From the NCBI RefSeq assembly GCF_900091625.1, contig NZ_FMIC01000002.1, positions 62,001 through 126,000 of the forward strand: a stretch of 64,000 nt of DNA, given 5' to 3'. The DNA is from Micromonospora peucetia (GTDB lineage: Bacteria; Actinomycetota; Actinomycetes; Mycobacteriales; Micromonosporaceae). A program made the translations under genes and the position numbers. Within the stretch, counting starts at the first letter, position 1; every line of letters begins with the position of its first letter. Shown piece by piece: positions 16,958 to 24,039 of this stretch. The notes below the pieces were generated by a model, which saw only the letters and a program-made list of their open reading frames with translations, made no database searches and had not been told where the DNA came from.

Positions 16958-18061
16958 TCAGGCGTGGGCTGCATCGGATGAGGTGGAGGTGAAGAAGCGG
17001 CGGCGCGCCCAGAGGGAGACGTAGACCAGTCCGACGAGGACGGGTACCTCGATCAGTGGGCCGACGACTCCGGCGAGGGCTTGGCCGGAGGTGACGCCGA
17101 AGGTGCCGATGGCGACGGCGATGGCGAGTTCGAAGTTGTTGCCGGCGGCGGTGAAGGCCAGGGTGGTGGTGCGTTCGTAGCCGAGGCCGATGGCGCGGCC
17201 GAGCGCGTAGGAGCCGGCCCACATGAGGGCGAAGTACACCAGCAGGGGCAGGGCGATGCGGACCACGTCGAGGGGGTGGCTGGTGATGGCGTCGCCCTGC
17301 AGGGCGAACAGGATCACGATGGTGAACAGCAATCCGTAGAGGGCGGTCGGGCCGATCCTGGGCAGGAAGCGGGCCTCGTACCAGTCGCGGCCCTTGGCGC
17401 GTTCGCCGAGGCGGCGGGTGAGGTAGCCGGCGAGCAGTGGGATGCCGAGGAAGATGAGCACGTTGCGGGCGATGTCCCAGGCCGAGATGGTCAAGTCGGC
17501 GCCGGAGAGCCCCAGCCAGTCGGGAAGTACGGAGAGGTAGAACCAGCCGAGCAGGCCGAAGGCGAGGACCTGGAAGACGGAGTTGAGCGCGACCAGGACG
17601 GCTGCGGCTTCGCGGTCGCCGCAGGCGAGGTCGTTCCAGATGATGACCATGGCGATGCAGCGGGCCAGGCCGACGATGATCAGGCCGGTGCGGTACTCGG
17701 GCTGGTCGGCCAGGAAGATCCAGGCCAGGGCGAACATCACGGCGGGGCCGACGAGCCAGTTGATGACCAGTGAGGAGATCAGCAGTCGGCGGTCGCCGGT
17801 GACGGTGTCGAGCCGGTCATAGCGGACCTTCGCCAGCACCGGGTACATCATGATCAGCAGGCCGATCGCGATCGGTAGGGAGATCCCAGCCACCTTCACC
17901 GAGTCCAGCGCGCTGTTCAGGCCGGGAATGAGCCGGCCGAGGAGCAGTCCGGCGATCATGGCCAGCCCGATCCAGATCGGCAGGAACTGGTCGAGTCGGG
18001 ACAGGCGGCCGACGACGGCACTTTCGCCCGGGTCGGTCTGGGAGGTGGTGCTGGTACTCAC
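16958..18061 (-). CDS. acr3: ACR3-family arsenite efflux permease
   Basis: A 367-residue membrane protein with about ten helices that exports arsenite using the proton motive force. Hallmarks are the segment LARCIAMVIIWNDLACGDR, whose first Cys is required in ACR3 proteins, and FTAAGNNFELAIAVAIGTFG in a later helix. The N-terminal MSTSTTSQTDPGESAVVGRL is a short cytoplasmic leader. The GTG at 18061 has GGAAG six bases upstream. It follows the ArsR gene starting at 18563 on the same strand with a 124-bp gap and is followed by arsC, so the regulator-pump-reductase order is classical. Confidence 0.95.
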   Translation of the reverse strand: MSTSTTSQTDPGESAVVGRLSRLDQFLPIWIGLAMIAGLLLGRLIPGLNSALDSVKVAGISLPIAIGLLIMMYPVLAKVRYDRLDTVTGDRRLLISSLVINWLVGPAVMFALAWIFLADQPEYRTGLIIVGLARCIAMVIIWNDLACGDREAAAVLVALNSVFQVLAFGLLGWFYLSVLPDWLGLSGADLTISAWDIARNVLIFLGIPLLAGYLTRRLGERAKGRDWYEARFLPRIGPTALYGLLFTIVILFALQGDAITSHPLDVVRIALPLLVYFALMWAGSYALGRAIGLGYERTTTLAFTAAGNNFELAIAVAIGTFGVTSGQALAGVVGPLIEVPVLVGLVYVSLWARRRFFTSTSSDAAHA

Positions 18062-18185
18062 AAGCGCTTCCGTCCATTTCAGCGGTCGTTCTCGTCGAAC
18101 ACCCTGCGCGGCATCGGCCGCGACGCCACCCACGTCGTCACCGGCTTGGCCGAGGGCCTGCACGGCGCGGGGCGTCAGCCACGGC

Positions 18186-18563
18186 TTACGCGGCGGCGGC
18201 CGGTTCGACGGTGAGCAGTGCGGCGAGTTGGCGCAGGATGGCGGGCCGGGCCCGGTAGTACACCCAGGTGCCCCGCCGCTCGGCATCGACGAGGCCTGCC
18301 TCGCGCAGCGTCTTGAGGTGATGCGAGATGGTCGGCCCGGTCAGGTCGAATGCGGGGGTCAGGTCACAGACGCACGCCTCCCCGCCCTCGGCGGAAGCGA
18401 TCATCGACATCAACTGCAACCGCACCGGGTCACCGAGTGCCTTGAACGCTGGCGCGAGAACGGCGGCGGTCTCGGCCGGCACCCGGCGCTGCGCCAGCGG
18501 CGGGCAGCACGGCGTGTCTGCGGTGAGGTCGATGACGGGAAGCGACGCCGCTTGCTTTGACAT
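18186..18563 (-). CDS. arsR: Arsenite-responsive ArsR repressor
   Basis: A 125-residue winged-helix repressor with the arsenite site motif EACVCDLTPAFDL before the recognition helix TGPTISHHLKTL, and an additional N-terminal TPCCPPL. Both are typical of actinobacterial ArsR proteins, in which three thiolates bind As(III) and release DNA. It starts at 18563 and reads towards the pump and reductase genes. On the other side the divergent genes for two small cysteine-containing proteins and an M28 peptidase begin, so one ArsR site could control both directions. Confidence 0.92.
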   Translation of the reverse strand: MSKQAASLPVIDLTADTPCCPPLAQRRVPAETAAVLAPAFKALGDPVRLQLMSMIASAEGGEACVCDLTPAFDLTGPTISHHLKTLREAGLVDAERRGTWVYYRARPAILRQLAALLTVEPAAAA

Positions 18564-18574
18564 TCCTCTAGGTT

Positions 18575-18584
18575 GACAGATGTC
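18575..18584. promoter_or_regulatory. Short dyad in the divergent ars promoter region
   Basis: GACA-ga-TGTC forms a 10-bp palindrome 12 bases upstream of the ArsR start, in the interval shared with the divergent small-gene operon. The surrounding TTGACA could serve as a -35 box for the + strand. It is a candidate ArsR operator only. Confidence 0.35.
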
Positions 18585-18648
18585 TAAGCAGCGTGCAAAT
18601 CTTTGCTTCGACGGACGTCAAGACAGGCGTCGCGGGAAGGGGATCCTC

Positions 18649-18798
18649 ATGTTCGGCAGGGCTCGGCGGTCAGCGGCAGCCCGGGCGGGAGTGCGGTTCT
18701 GCGATTCCTGCGCCGAGGTGTCCACCGCGGCGCAGCGGATGCAGCGTCGCTACGACCGCGCCCGGACCAGCGTCTACACCCTGATGAGCCTTCGTTAA
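18649..18798 (+). CDS. Small CxxC protein in the ars island
   Basis: A 49-residue basic protein starting MFGRARRSAAARAG. It has one FCDSCAEV motif (Cys-x2-Cys) around residue 18 and a helical, Arg-rich C-terminal half ending VYTLMSLR. GAAGGGGAT lies upstream of the ATG at a workable distance. The frame keeps high GC at third positions. Its position at the head of the + strand ars operon and its thiol pair suggest metal or arsenite binding, or simply a small redox protein. No family is recognised with certainty. Confidence 0.55.
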   Translation: MFGRARRSAAARAGVRFCDSCAEVSTAAQRMQRRYDRARTSVYTLMSLR

Positions 18799-18821
18799 CC
18801 CCCTGGTCGAAAGGACGTTTG

Positions 18822-19082
18822 ATGAGCGAGAACACCCAGACCACCCCCGCGTTGACGGGCGGGTTCGCCGGAGATCCGGCCGCCGCCCTGGCCGTGACGG
18901 GCTCCGGTTCCTGCTGCGGGAGCCCGGCTGCGGCAGTCGGCTCGATCCTTCCGCCCGCTGGCCAGGCGGCAGCCGCGGGACCGTGCTGCGGCACTCAGCA
19001 GGCCTCCGAAGCGGCGGGCTCCTGCTGCGGCACCGAGGCGAGGGCCGAGGCCGTGAACGCGGGTCAGGGGTGCTGCGGATGA
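18822..19082 (+). CDS. Small peptide with four Cys-Cys-Gly motifs
   Basis: An 86-residue protein whose only cysteines are four vicinal pairs, each followed by glycine: Cys31-32, 55-56, 68-69 and 84-85, the last forming the very C-terminus. The rest is Ala/Gly/Ser/Thr/Pro-rich with no charged core, so it is probably unstructured. AAGGACG precedes the ATG. Its stop overlaps the start of the M28 peptidase gene by four bases (ATGA), so the two are translationally coupled. Vicinal thiols bind trivalent arsenic well, and the flavoprotein gene at 21244 has the same motif in its tail. Possible roles: arsenite-buffering peptide, chaperone, or precursor of an arsenic-binding product. These are inferences; no homologue of known function is recognised. 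Confidence 0.75.
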   Translation: MSENTQTTPALTGGFAGDPAAALAVTGSGSCCGSPAAAVGSILPPAGQAAAAGPCCGTQQASEAAGSCCGTEARAEAVNAGQGCCG

Positions 19083-20335
19083 CCTCGGCATCGGGATCAT
19101 CCGCCCACCTGGAGGCGATCCTCGCGAGAGTGTCACCCGGGCGGATGCTCGCCACCGTCACCACTCTCTCCTCGGATGACTTCACCGGCCGTCGGGTCGG
19201 CACGGCAGGCGGGGCCGCCGCCCGCGCCTGGCTCACCGAGTGCCTCGCCGGCCTCGGCGCGACGGTCGCGACGGACGATTTCCCGGTCCGTGCCGTGCCC
19301 GACGTGTACGCGGCGCCCACGGTCATGTGGGGCGAGGGCGAGACCTCGACAGTGTTGGCCTTCGGCCGCGAGGTCGCGGTCCACTCGGCCTCGGCCGACA
19401 CCGTCGAGGCCAGGCGCGGCCCGTTGGGCGTGGCCGGCAGCAGTGACCCGACCGGCCGGTGGCTGGTGGCGCCCACGGGCATGAATCTGTTCGACGCCTA
19501 CCGTGACGCCCAGGGCGCCGCGGGCCTGCTGGTGAGCCGGGCTGTCGACGCAGACGGCTGGCAGTACACGGCCCTCGCCGGCCCGAACCCGGGACCCCTG
19601 CCCATCCTGACCCTCGACGCGGGCACCCACCGCGCTGCTCTCGCCGCCGCTGCCACCGATGCGGGGTGGTTGAGCGGAAACACCCCGCTGCGCCGTCGCG
19701 ACGTCACCGGCGCCAACATTCATGCCGCCTTACAGGCGGCGTCGCCGGGCGGGGTCGAGGTGTTGCTGACCGCCCACTACGACGGTGTCGGCGATCATCC
19801 GGGCCTGCGCCAGCCCGGCGCGGCGGACAACGCCAGCGGCGTCGCGGTGATCCTGGAAGCCGCCCGGATCCTGTCCACCGCGCGGCCCCCGGGGGTGGGG
19901 CTGTCCGTCGCGCTGCTCGACGCCGAGGAGGTCGGCGCGCTGGGCTCCGCCCACCACAGCCAGCGGCTACGTACCACCGACGCCCGTCCGCTGATCATCA
20001 ACGTCGACGGCGCCGGCCTCCTCGACCAGGCCGCCGCGGTCGAGGCTGGCGGGCCGGCCCACGCGCTACTCGCCCTGCTCGACCAGGCCGGCCGGCACAC
20101 CGGCGTTCCCCTCGTCGCCGGACCGGTCGCCTCCGACAACCGCCGCTACGCAGCCGCCGGCCTCGCGGCAGTCGGCATCGGCGCCGGGATGGGCGGCTAC
20201 CACAGCCCCGCCGACACCCCGGACCGCGTCGACCCGCACACCCTGGCGGCCGTCGCCCGACTGGTTGTCGCGGCCGTGTCTCTCGCCGCTTCCGCACCCG
20301 CTACACTTCCATCGCCAATCGGCGATAAACGATAG
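19079..20335 (+). CDS. M28-family zinc metallopeptidase
   Basis: A 418-residue enzyme of the M28 (aminopeptidase Y/S) type. The two-zinc site residues are visible in order: His in LLTAHYDGVG, the bridging Asp in GAADNASGVA, Glu-Glu in LLDAEEVGALG, Asp in IINVDGAG and a final His in GGYHSPADTPD. A PA-like insert (about 100-200) precedes the catalytic half. No signal peptide is seen, so it should act in the cytoplasm. It starts at an ATG overlapping the stop of the CCG peptide gene by four bases. A peptidase is not a standard ars component. It may trim the CCG peptide, recycle arsenic-loaded thiol peptides, or release amino acids for thiol synthesis; none of these is shown. Confidence 0.9.
   Translation: MTSASGSSAHLEAILARVSPGRMLATVTTLSSDDFTGRRVGTAGGAAARAWLTECLAGLGATVATDDFPVRAVPDVYAAPTVMWGEGETSTVLAFGREVAVHSASADTVEARRGPLGVAGSSDPTGRWLVAPTGMNLFDAYRDAQGAAGLLVSRAVDADGWQYTALAGPNPGPLPILTLDAGTHRAALAAAATDAGWLSGNTPLRRRDVTGANIHAALQAASPGGVEVLLTAHYDGVGDHPGLRQPGAADNASGVAVILEAARILSTARPPGVGLSVALLDAEEVGALGSAHHSQRLRTTDARPLIINVDGAGLLDQAAAVEAGGPAHALLALLDQAGRHTGVPLVAGPVASDNRRYAAAGLAAVGIGAGMGGYHSPADTPDRVDPHTLAAVARLVVAAVSLAASAPATLPSPIGDKR
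20311..20326. promoter_or_regulatory. Candidate ArsR operator at the end of the peptidase gene
   Basis: ATCGCC-aatc-GGCGAT is a perfect 12-of-12 dyad with a 4-bp centre, lying inside the last codons of the M28 gene and 22 bases before the GTG of the next ArsR gene. Its position and symmetry fit autoregulation of the ArsR-ArsN pair from an internal promoter. Confidence 0.45.
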
Positions 20336-20347
20336 AAGGGGGCGGGT

Positions 20348-20674
20348 GTGGACGAGCTGCTCGACCGGGCGACCGCTCAGCGGTATGCGTCGTGGTTCCG
20401 GGCCCTCGCGGACCCGACTCGGGTGCAGATCGTCGAGTACCTCGCCCGCCATGCCAGGCCGATGAGTGTCGGGGAGATCGTCGCCGCCGTCGGCCTGGCC
20501 CAGTCCACCGTCTCCCAGCACCTGAAGATCCTCACCGAGGTGCGGTTCGTCCTCGTCGACCCGGTCGGCACGGCCCGGCACTACCGCATCAACGACGCCT
20601 GCGTCGGCTGCTTCCCCTCCGCCGCCGACGTCGTCATGGGCCGACCCGCTCCCCACCCGAACGGAGCCTGCTGA
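20348..20674 (+). CDS. ArsR-family repressor with C-terminal cysteine site
   Basis: A 108-residue winged-helix protein, the third ArsR in the island. The recognition helix is LAQSTVSQHLKIL. Instead of a CVCDL motif it has cysteines at the end: ACVGCFPSAAD and the terminal NGAC, the arrangement of actinobacterial ArsR proteins that bind As(III) through C-terminal thiols. It starts at a GTG just after the operator-like dyad, and its TGA overlaps the ATG of the acetyltransferase gene. It probably controls arsN, the flavoprotein and the MFS pump. Confidence 0.9.
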   Translation: MDELLDRATAQRYASWFRALADPTRVQIVEYLARHARPMSVGEIVAAVGLAQSTVSQHLKILTEVRFVLVDPVGTARHYRINDACVGCFPSAADVVMGRPAPHPNGAC

Positions 20675-21171
20675 TGGCCGACATCACCGTCCGTCCCATG
20701 GCGGCCGACGACGCCGCGCGGGTCCTCGCCATTTACCAGGCGGGCCTCGATGGCGGGCACGCCAGCTTCGAGACCAGCGCACCCACCTGGGCGGCGTTCG
20801 ACGCCGCAAAGCTGCCCGCGCACCGCTTCGTGGCCGTCGACGGCGACGACCTCGTCCTCGGCTGGATCGCCGTCTCGCCCACTTCGACGCGCGCCGTCTA
20901 CGCCGGCGTGGTGGAGCACTCCGTCTACATCGATCCCGCCGCCCACGGCCGAGGCGCCGGCCGGCTACTCCTCGACGCGGTGATCGCCTCCACCGAAGCC
21001 GCCGGCATCTGGACCCTCCAGTCCGGCGTCTTCCCCGAGAACACCGCCAGCCTGACCCTGCACCAGCGCGCCGGCTTCCGGATCATCGGCACCCGCGAAC
21101 GCGTCGGGTGCCACGACGGCCGATGGCGCGACGTCGTCCTCCTCGAACGACGCAGCCCCGCCATCACCTGA
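20674..21171 (+). CDS. arsN: ArsN-type GNAT acetyltransferase
   Basis: A 165-residue N-acetyltransferase of the phosphinothricin/arsinothricin class. The start ITVRPMAADDAARV is typical. The acetyl-CoA pyrophosphate loop is HGRGAGRLLLDAVI, and VFPENTASLTLHQRAGFRIIGTRERVG is the characteristic C-terminal part, here covering residues of the substrate pocket. In ars operons this family (ArsN1) detoxifies arsinothricin, an arsenic-containing glutamate analogue antibiotic. Its gene overlaps the ArsR stop codon by one base. It could instead acetylate phosphinothricin or methionine sulfoximine; context favours the arsenical. Confidence 0.88.
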   Translation: MADITVRPMAADDAARVLAIYQAGLDGGHASFETSAPTWAAFDAAKLPAHRFVAVDGDDLVLGWIAVSPTSTRAVYAGVVEHSVYIDPAAHGRGAGRLLLDAVIASTEAAGIWTLQSGVFPENTASLTLHQRAGFRIIGTRERVGCHDGRWRDVVLLERRSPAIT

Positions 21172-21243
21172 CCAACCCCAGCCCAGGCAGAGCGCCCGTC
21201 CACCTACCTGATCTGACAGTTTTCAATACAAAGGAGTTGTCTG

Positions 21244-22662
21244 ATGAGCACCCTGACCGAACTGCCCGTCGTGGTGATCGGCGCCGGCCCGGTCGGTCTG
21301 GCCGCCGCCGCGCACCTGTACGAACGCGGCATCACTTTCACCGTCCTCGAAGCCGGCGACACCCCCGGCGCCGCGGTCCGGCAGTGGGGGCACGTGCGGG
21401 TCTTCTCCCCGTGGCGATACAACATCGACCCCGCCGCCCGCCGGCTCCTGGACGAGGCCGGCTGGGTCGCCCCCGACCTGGAAGCCCTACCCGCCGGCGC
21501 GGAACTCGTCACCGACTACCTTCAGCCCCTCGCGGAACTGCCGCAGCTCAAGCCCCACCTGCGCTACGGCACCCGCGTCGAGGCGATCAGCCGGCTCGGC
21601 CTGGACCGCCTGCGAACCGCCGGGCGCGAGACCACCCCGTTCCTCATCCGCCTCGCCGACGGCGAGGAGATCCTGGCCCGGGCGGTCATCGACGCCTCCG
21701 GCACCTGGGGCACCCCGAACGTCCTCGGCGCCTCCGGTCTCCCCGCCCGCGGTGAGCGGGACGTAGCCAGGCACCTGGAGCACGCGCTGCCGGACGTCCT
21801 CGGCGCCGACCGGGACCGGTTCGCCGGCCGGCACACCCTCGTCGTCGGCGCCGGCCACTCCGCTGCCAACACACTGCTCTCCCTCGCCGAACTGGCCGCC
21901 GACCAGCCAGGCACCGAGGTGACCTGGGCGATCCGGACCTCCTCGCCGGCACGCACCTACGGCGGCGGCGACGCCGACGCCCTACCAGCGCGCGGCGCAC
22001 TCGGCTCGCGGCTGCGCGACCACGTCGACGCCGGCCGGATCCGGCTGCTCACCGGCTTCTCCGTGCACGCCCTCACCCCGACCGACGGCCGGGTCACCGT
22101 GGTCGTCCGGCACGCCGACGGCAGCGAGGAGCCCATCACCGTGGACCGCATCGTCGCGGCCACCGGCTTCCGCCCCGACCACACCATCGCCGCCGAACTG
22201 CGCCTGGACCTCGACCCGATCATGGGCGCCACGCGCGCCCTCGCCCCACTGATCGACCCCAACGAGCACTCCTGCGGCACCGTCCCCCCGCACGGCGTCG
22301 ACGAGCTCACCCACCCCGAGGTCGGCTACTACGCCGTCGGCATGAAGAGCTACGGCCGCGCCCCCACCTTCCTCATGGCCACCGGCTACGAGCAGGTCCG
22401 CTCCGTCGTCGCCGCCCTCGCCGGCGACTGGCAGGCAGCCCGCGACGTCCAGCTCGACCTGCCCGAAACCGGCGTGTGCAACAGCAACCCGGACGACTCG
22501 GCGACCAGCGACAGCTGCTGCGGGCCGGCGCCGGCCGCCGAGCCGGCGGGACGAGGGCTGGCCACCGGCATCTCCGGTGGGCTGCTGGCCGCGCCGTTAC
22601 AGCTGGTCACTCTCAACGCCGTACCCGCTGGCGCTCAGGCTGGCGGCTGCTGCGGCAGCTGA
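21244..22662 (+). CDS. ArsO-like flavoprotein monooxygenase with a Cys-Cys-Gly tail
   Basis: A 472-residue NAD(P)/FAD two-dinucleotide-domain protein. The FAD motif is VVVIGAGPVGLAAAAHL at residue 8, the NADPH motif VVGAGHSAANTLLSL is near residue 200, and a conserved ATGFRPDHTI lies near 310. It resembles ArsO-type flavin monooxygenases reported from actinomycete ars operons. After the catalytic fold ends (about residue 410) comes an unusual 60-residue tail with SDSCCGPAP and a C-terminal GGCCGS, matching the motifs of the peptide at 18822. AAGGAG precedes the ATG. Its TGA overlaps the MFS start. The tail may deliver or receive trivalent arsenic for oxidation or transport; this is inferred. 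Confidence 0.88.
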   Translation: MSTLTELPVVVIGAGPVGLAAAAHLYERGITFTVLEAGDTPGAAVRQWGHVRVFSPWRYNIDPAARRLLDEAGWVAPDLEALPAGAELVTDYLQPLAELPQLKPHLRYGTRVEAISRLGLDRLRTAGRETTPFLIRLADGEEILARAVIDASGTWGTPNVLGASGLPARGERDVARHLEHALPDVLGADRDRFAGRHTLVVGAGHSAANTLLSLAELAADQPGTEVTWAIRTSSPARTYGGGDADALPARGALGSRLRDHVDAGRIRLLTGFSVHALTPTDGRVTVVVRHADGSEEPITVDRIVAATGFRPDHTIAAELRLDLDPIMGATRALAPLIDPNEHSCGTVPPHGVDELTHPEVGYYAVGMKSYGRAPTFLMATGYEQVRSVVAALAGDWQAARDVQLDLPETGVCNSNPDDSATSDSCCGPAPAAEPAGRGLATGISGGLLAAPLQLVTLNAVPAGAQAGGCCGS

Positions 22663-23921
22663 TGCCCACCACCACGACAGTGCCCGCCGACCCCACGGTC
22701 GGCGGGCACCACGCCCACGGCTGGCGGATCGTCGCCGCCCTCGCCGTCACCTCGACCATCGGCTACGGCACGCTCTACTACGCCTACGCGGTCCTGCTGA
22801 ACCCGATGGCCGCCACCCTCGGCGTCTCCACCACCGCCGTCACCGGCGCGCTCACCGCCTCCGTCCTCGCTGGCGCACTCTCGGCCATCCCCGTTGGCCG
22901 GTGGCTCGACCACCACGGCGGACGTGCCCTCATGACCACTGGTTCGCTCGCCGCCACCGCCCTGCTCGTGGCCTGGTCACAGGTCCACACCATCGGCCAG
23001 CTCTACGCCGTCATGATCGGCATCGGGATCACCGGCGCGATGGTCCTCTACGAACCCGCCTTCGCCGTCATCGTCTCCTGGTTCACCCCTGACCGACGCA
23101 CCACCGCCCTGCTGGCGGTCACGGTCGTGGCCGGGTTCGCCAGCACCATCTTCATGCCCCTGACCGGCCTGCTCGACGCATATCTCGGCTGGCGCGACAC
23201 GCTGCTCGTCCTCGCCGCCATCCACGGACTGGTCACCGTGCCCCTACACGCGCTCACCATCCGCCGCCCCCAGCCGACAACGACGACTGCACCCGCCCAC
23301 ACCACACGACCCGAGCACACCCACCGGCGCGCGGTCGTCACGGCCGCGATGCGCGACGCCCGGTTCTGGATCCTCGCCGGCAGCCTCGTCGCCCACGGCG
23401 CGGCCACCAGCACCATGACCGTGCACCTCATCGGCTACCTCGTCAGCCGTGGGCACCCCGCCACCTTCGCCGCCACCGCCGCCGGCCTGCTCGGCGTCCT
23501 GTCCGTCACCGGCAGGCTCGTCCTCACCGCCGCCCGCCGACACCTGCAGGTCACCACCATCGTCGCCGCCGTCTTCGCCACCCAGGCCGCCGCCGTCCTC
23601 GCGATGCCCCTGCTCGCCGACACCCGCACCGGCGCGATCGCGACCATCGTCGGCTTCGGACTCGGCTTCGGCATCACCAGCCTCGCCACTCCCGCCCTGC
23701 TCGCCGACCGGTACAGCACCGCCGCCTACGCCACCATCGCCGGGCGACTCGCCGCCCCCGTCACCATCGCCAAAGCCGCCGCACCCCTCGCCGCCGCCAC
23801 GCTCCTGCACACCGCCGCGGGGTACGTGCCGCTGCTCACCGCCGTCGCTGGATGTTGCGCCCTCGCCGCCACCTGCATGCTCACCCGCGCCACCACCACA
23901 CCACCCAACCCCGCCGGCTGA
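22662..23921 (+). CDS. MFS transporter of the arsenic island
   Basis: A 419-residue, roughly twelve-helix major facilitator. The first helix contains STIGYGTLYYAYAVLLNPM, resembling the oxalate/formate and monocarboxylate-like MFS group. Loop 2-3 has GRWLDHHGGRALM, and helix 4-5 has YEPAFAVIVSWF. The central loop is hydrophilic and Thr/His-rich. The ATG overlaps the stop of the flavoprotein gene, so it is coupled to it. By context it may export an oxidised or acetylated arsenical made by the two preceding enzymes, in the manner of ArsJ or ArsP-type pumps, though it belongs to neither by sequence as far as I can judge. Confidence 0.9.
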   Translation: MPTTTTVPADPTVGGHHAHGWRIVAALAVTSTIGYGTLYYAYAVLLNPMAATLGVSTTAVTGALTASVLAGALSAIPVGRWLDHHGGRALMTTGSLAATALLVAWSQVHTIGQLYAVMIGIGITGAMVLYEPAFAVIVSWFTPDRRTTALLAVTVVAGFASTIFMPLTGLLDAYLGWRDTLLVLAAIHGLVTVPLHALTIRRPQPTTTTAPAHTTRPEHTHRRAVVTAAMRDARFWILAGSLVAHGAATSTMTVHLIGYLVSRGHPATFAATAAGLLGVLSVTGRLVLTAARRHLQVTTIVAAVFATQAAAVLAMPLLADTRTGAIATIVGFGLGFGITSLATPALLADRYSTAAYATIAGRLAAPVTIAKAAAPLAAATLLHTAAGYVPLLTAVAGCCALAATCMLTRATTTPPNPAG

Positions 23922-24039
23922 GACGGAAACCACCCGGCACCTGCGGGCCCGCACGAGCCGAACAGGTAGCGCCCCCTCTACCGATCTCCAGGCGAGGATT
24001 GACAAACCGACCCACCGCCCTGGCTGAACGGCATTGCCC

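Noticed and set aside
18062..18185. Small + strand frame reading NTLRGIGRDATHVVTGLAEG between ArsR and ACR3
   Set aside because: It reads into the opposite strand of ArsR, has no start or ribosome site and no recognised family. It is probably chance or a faint relic.
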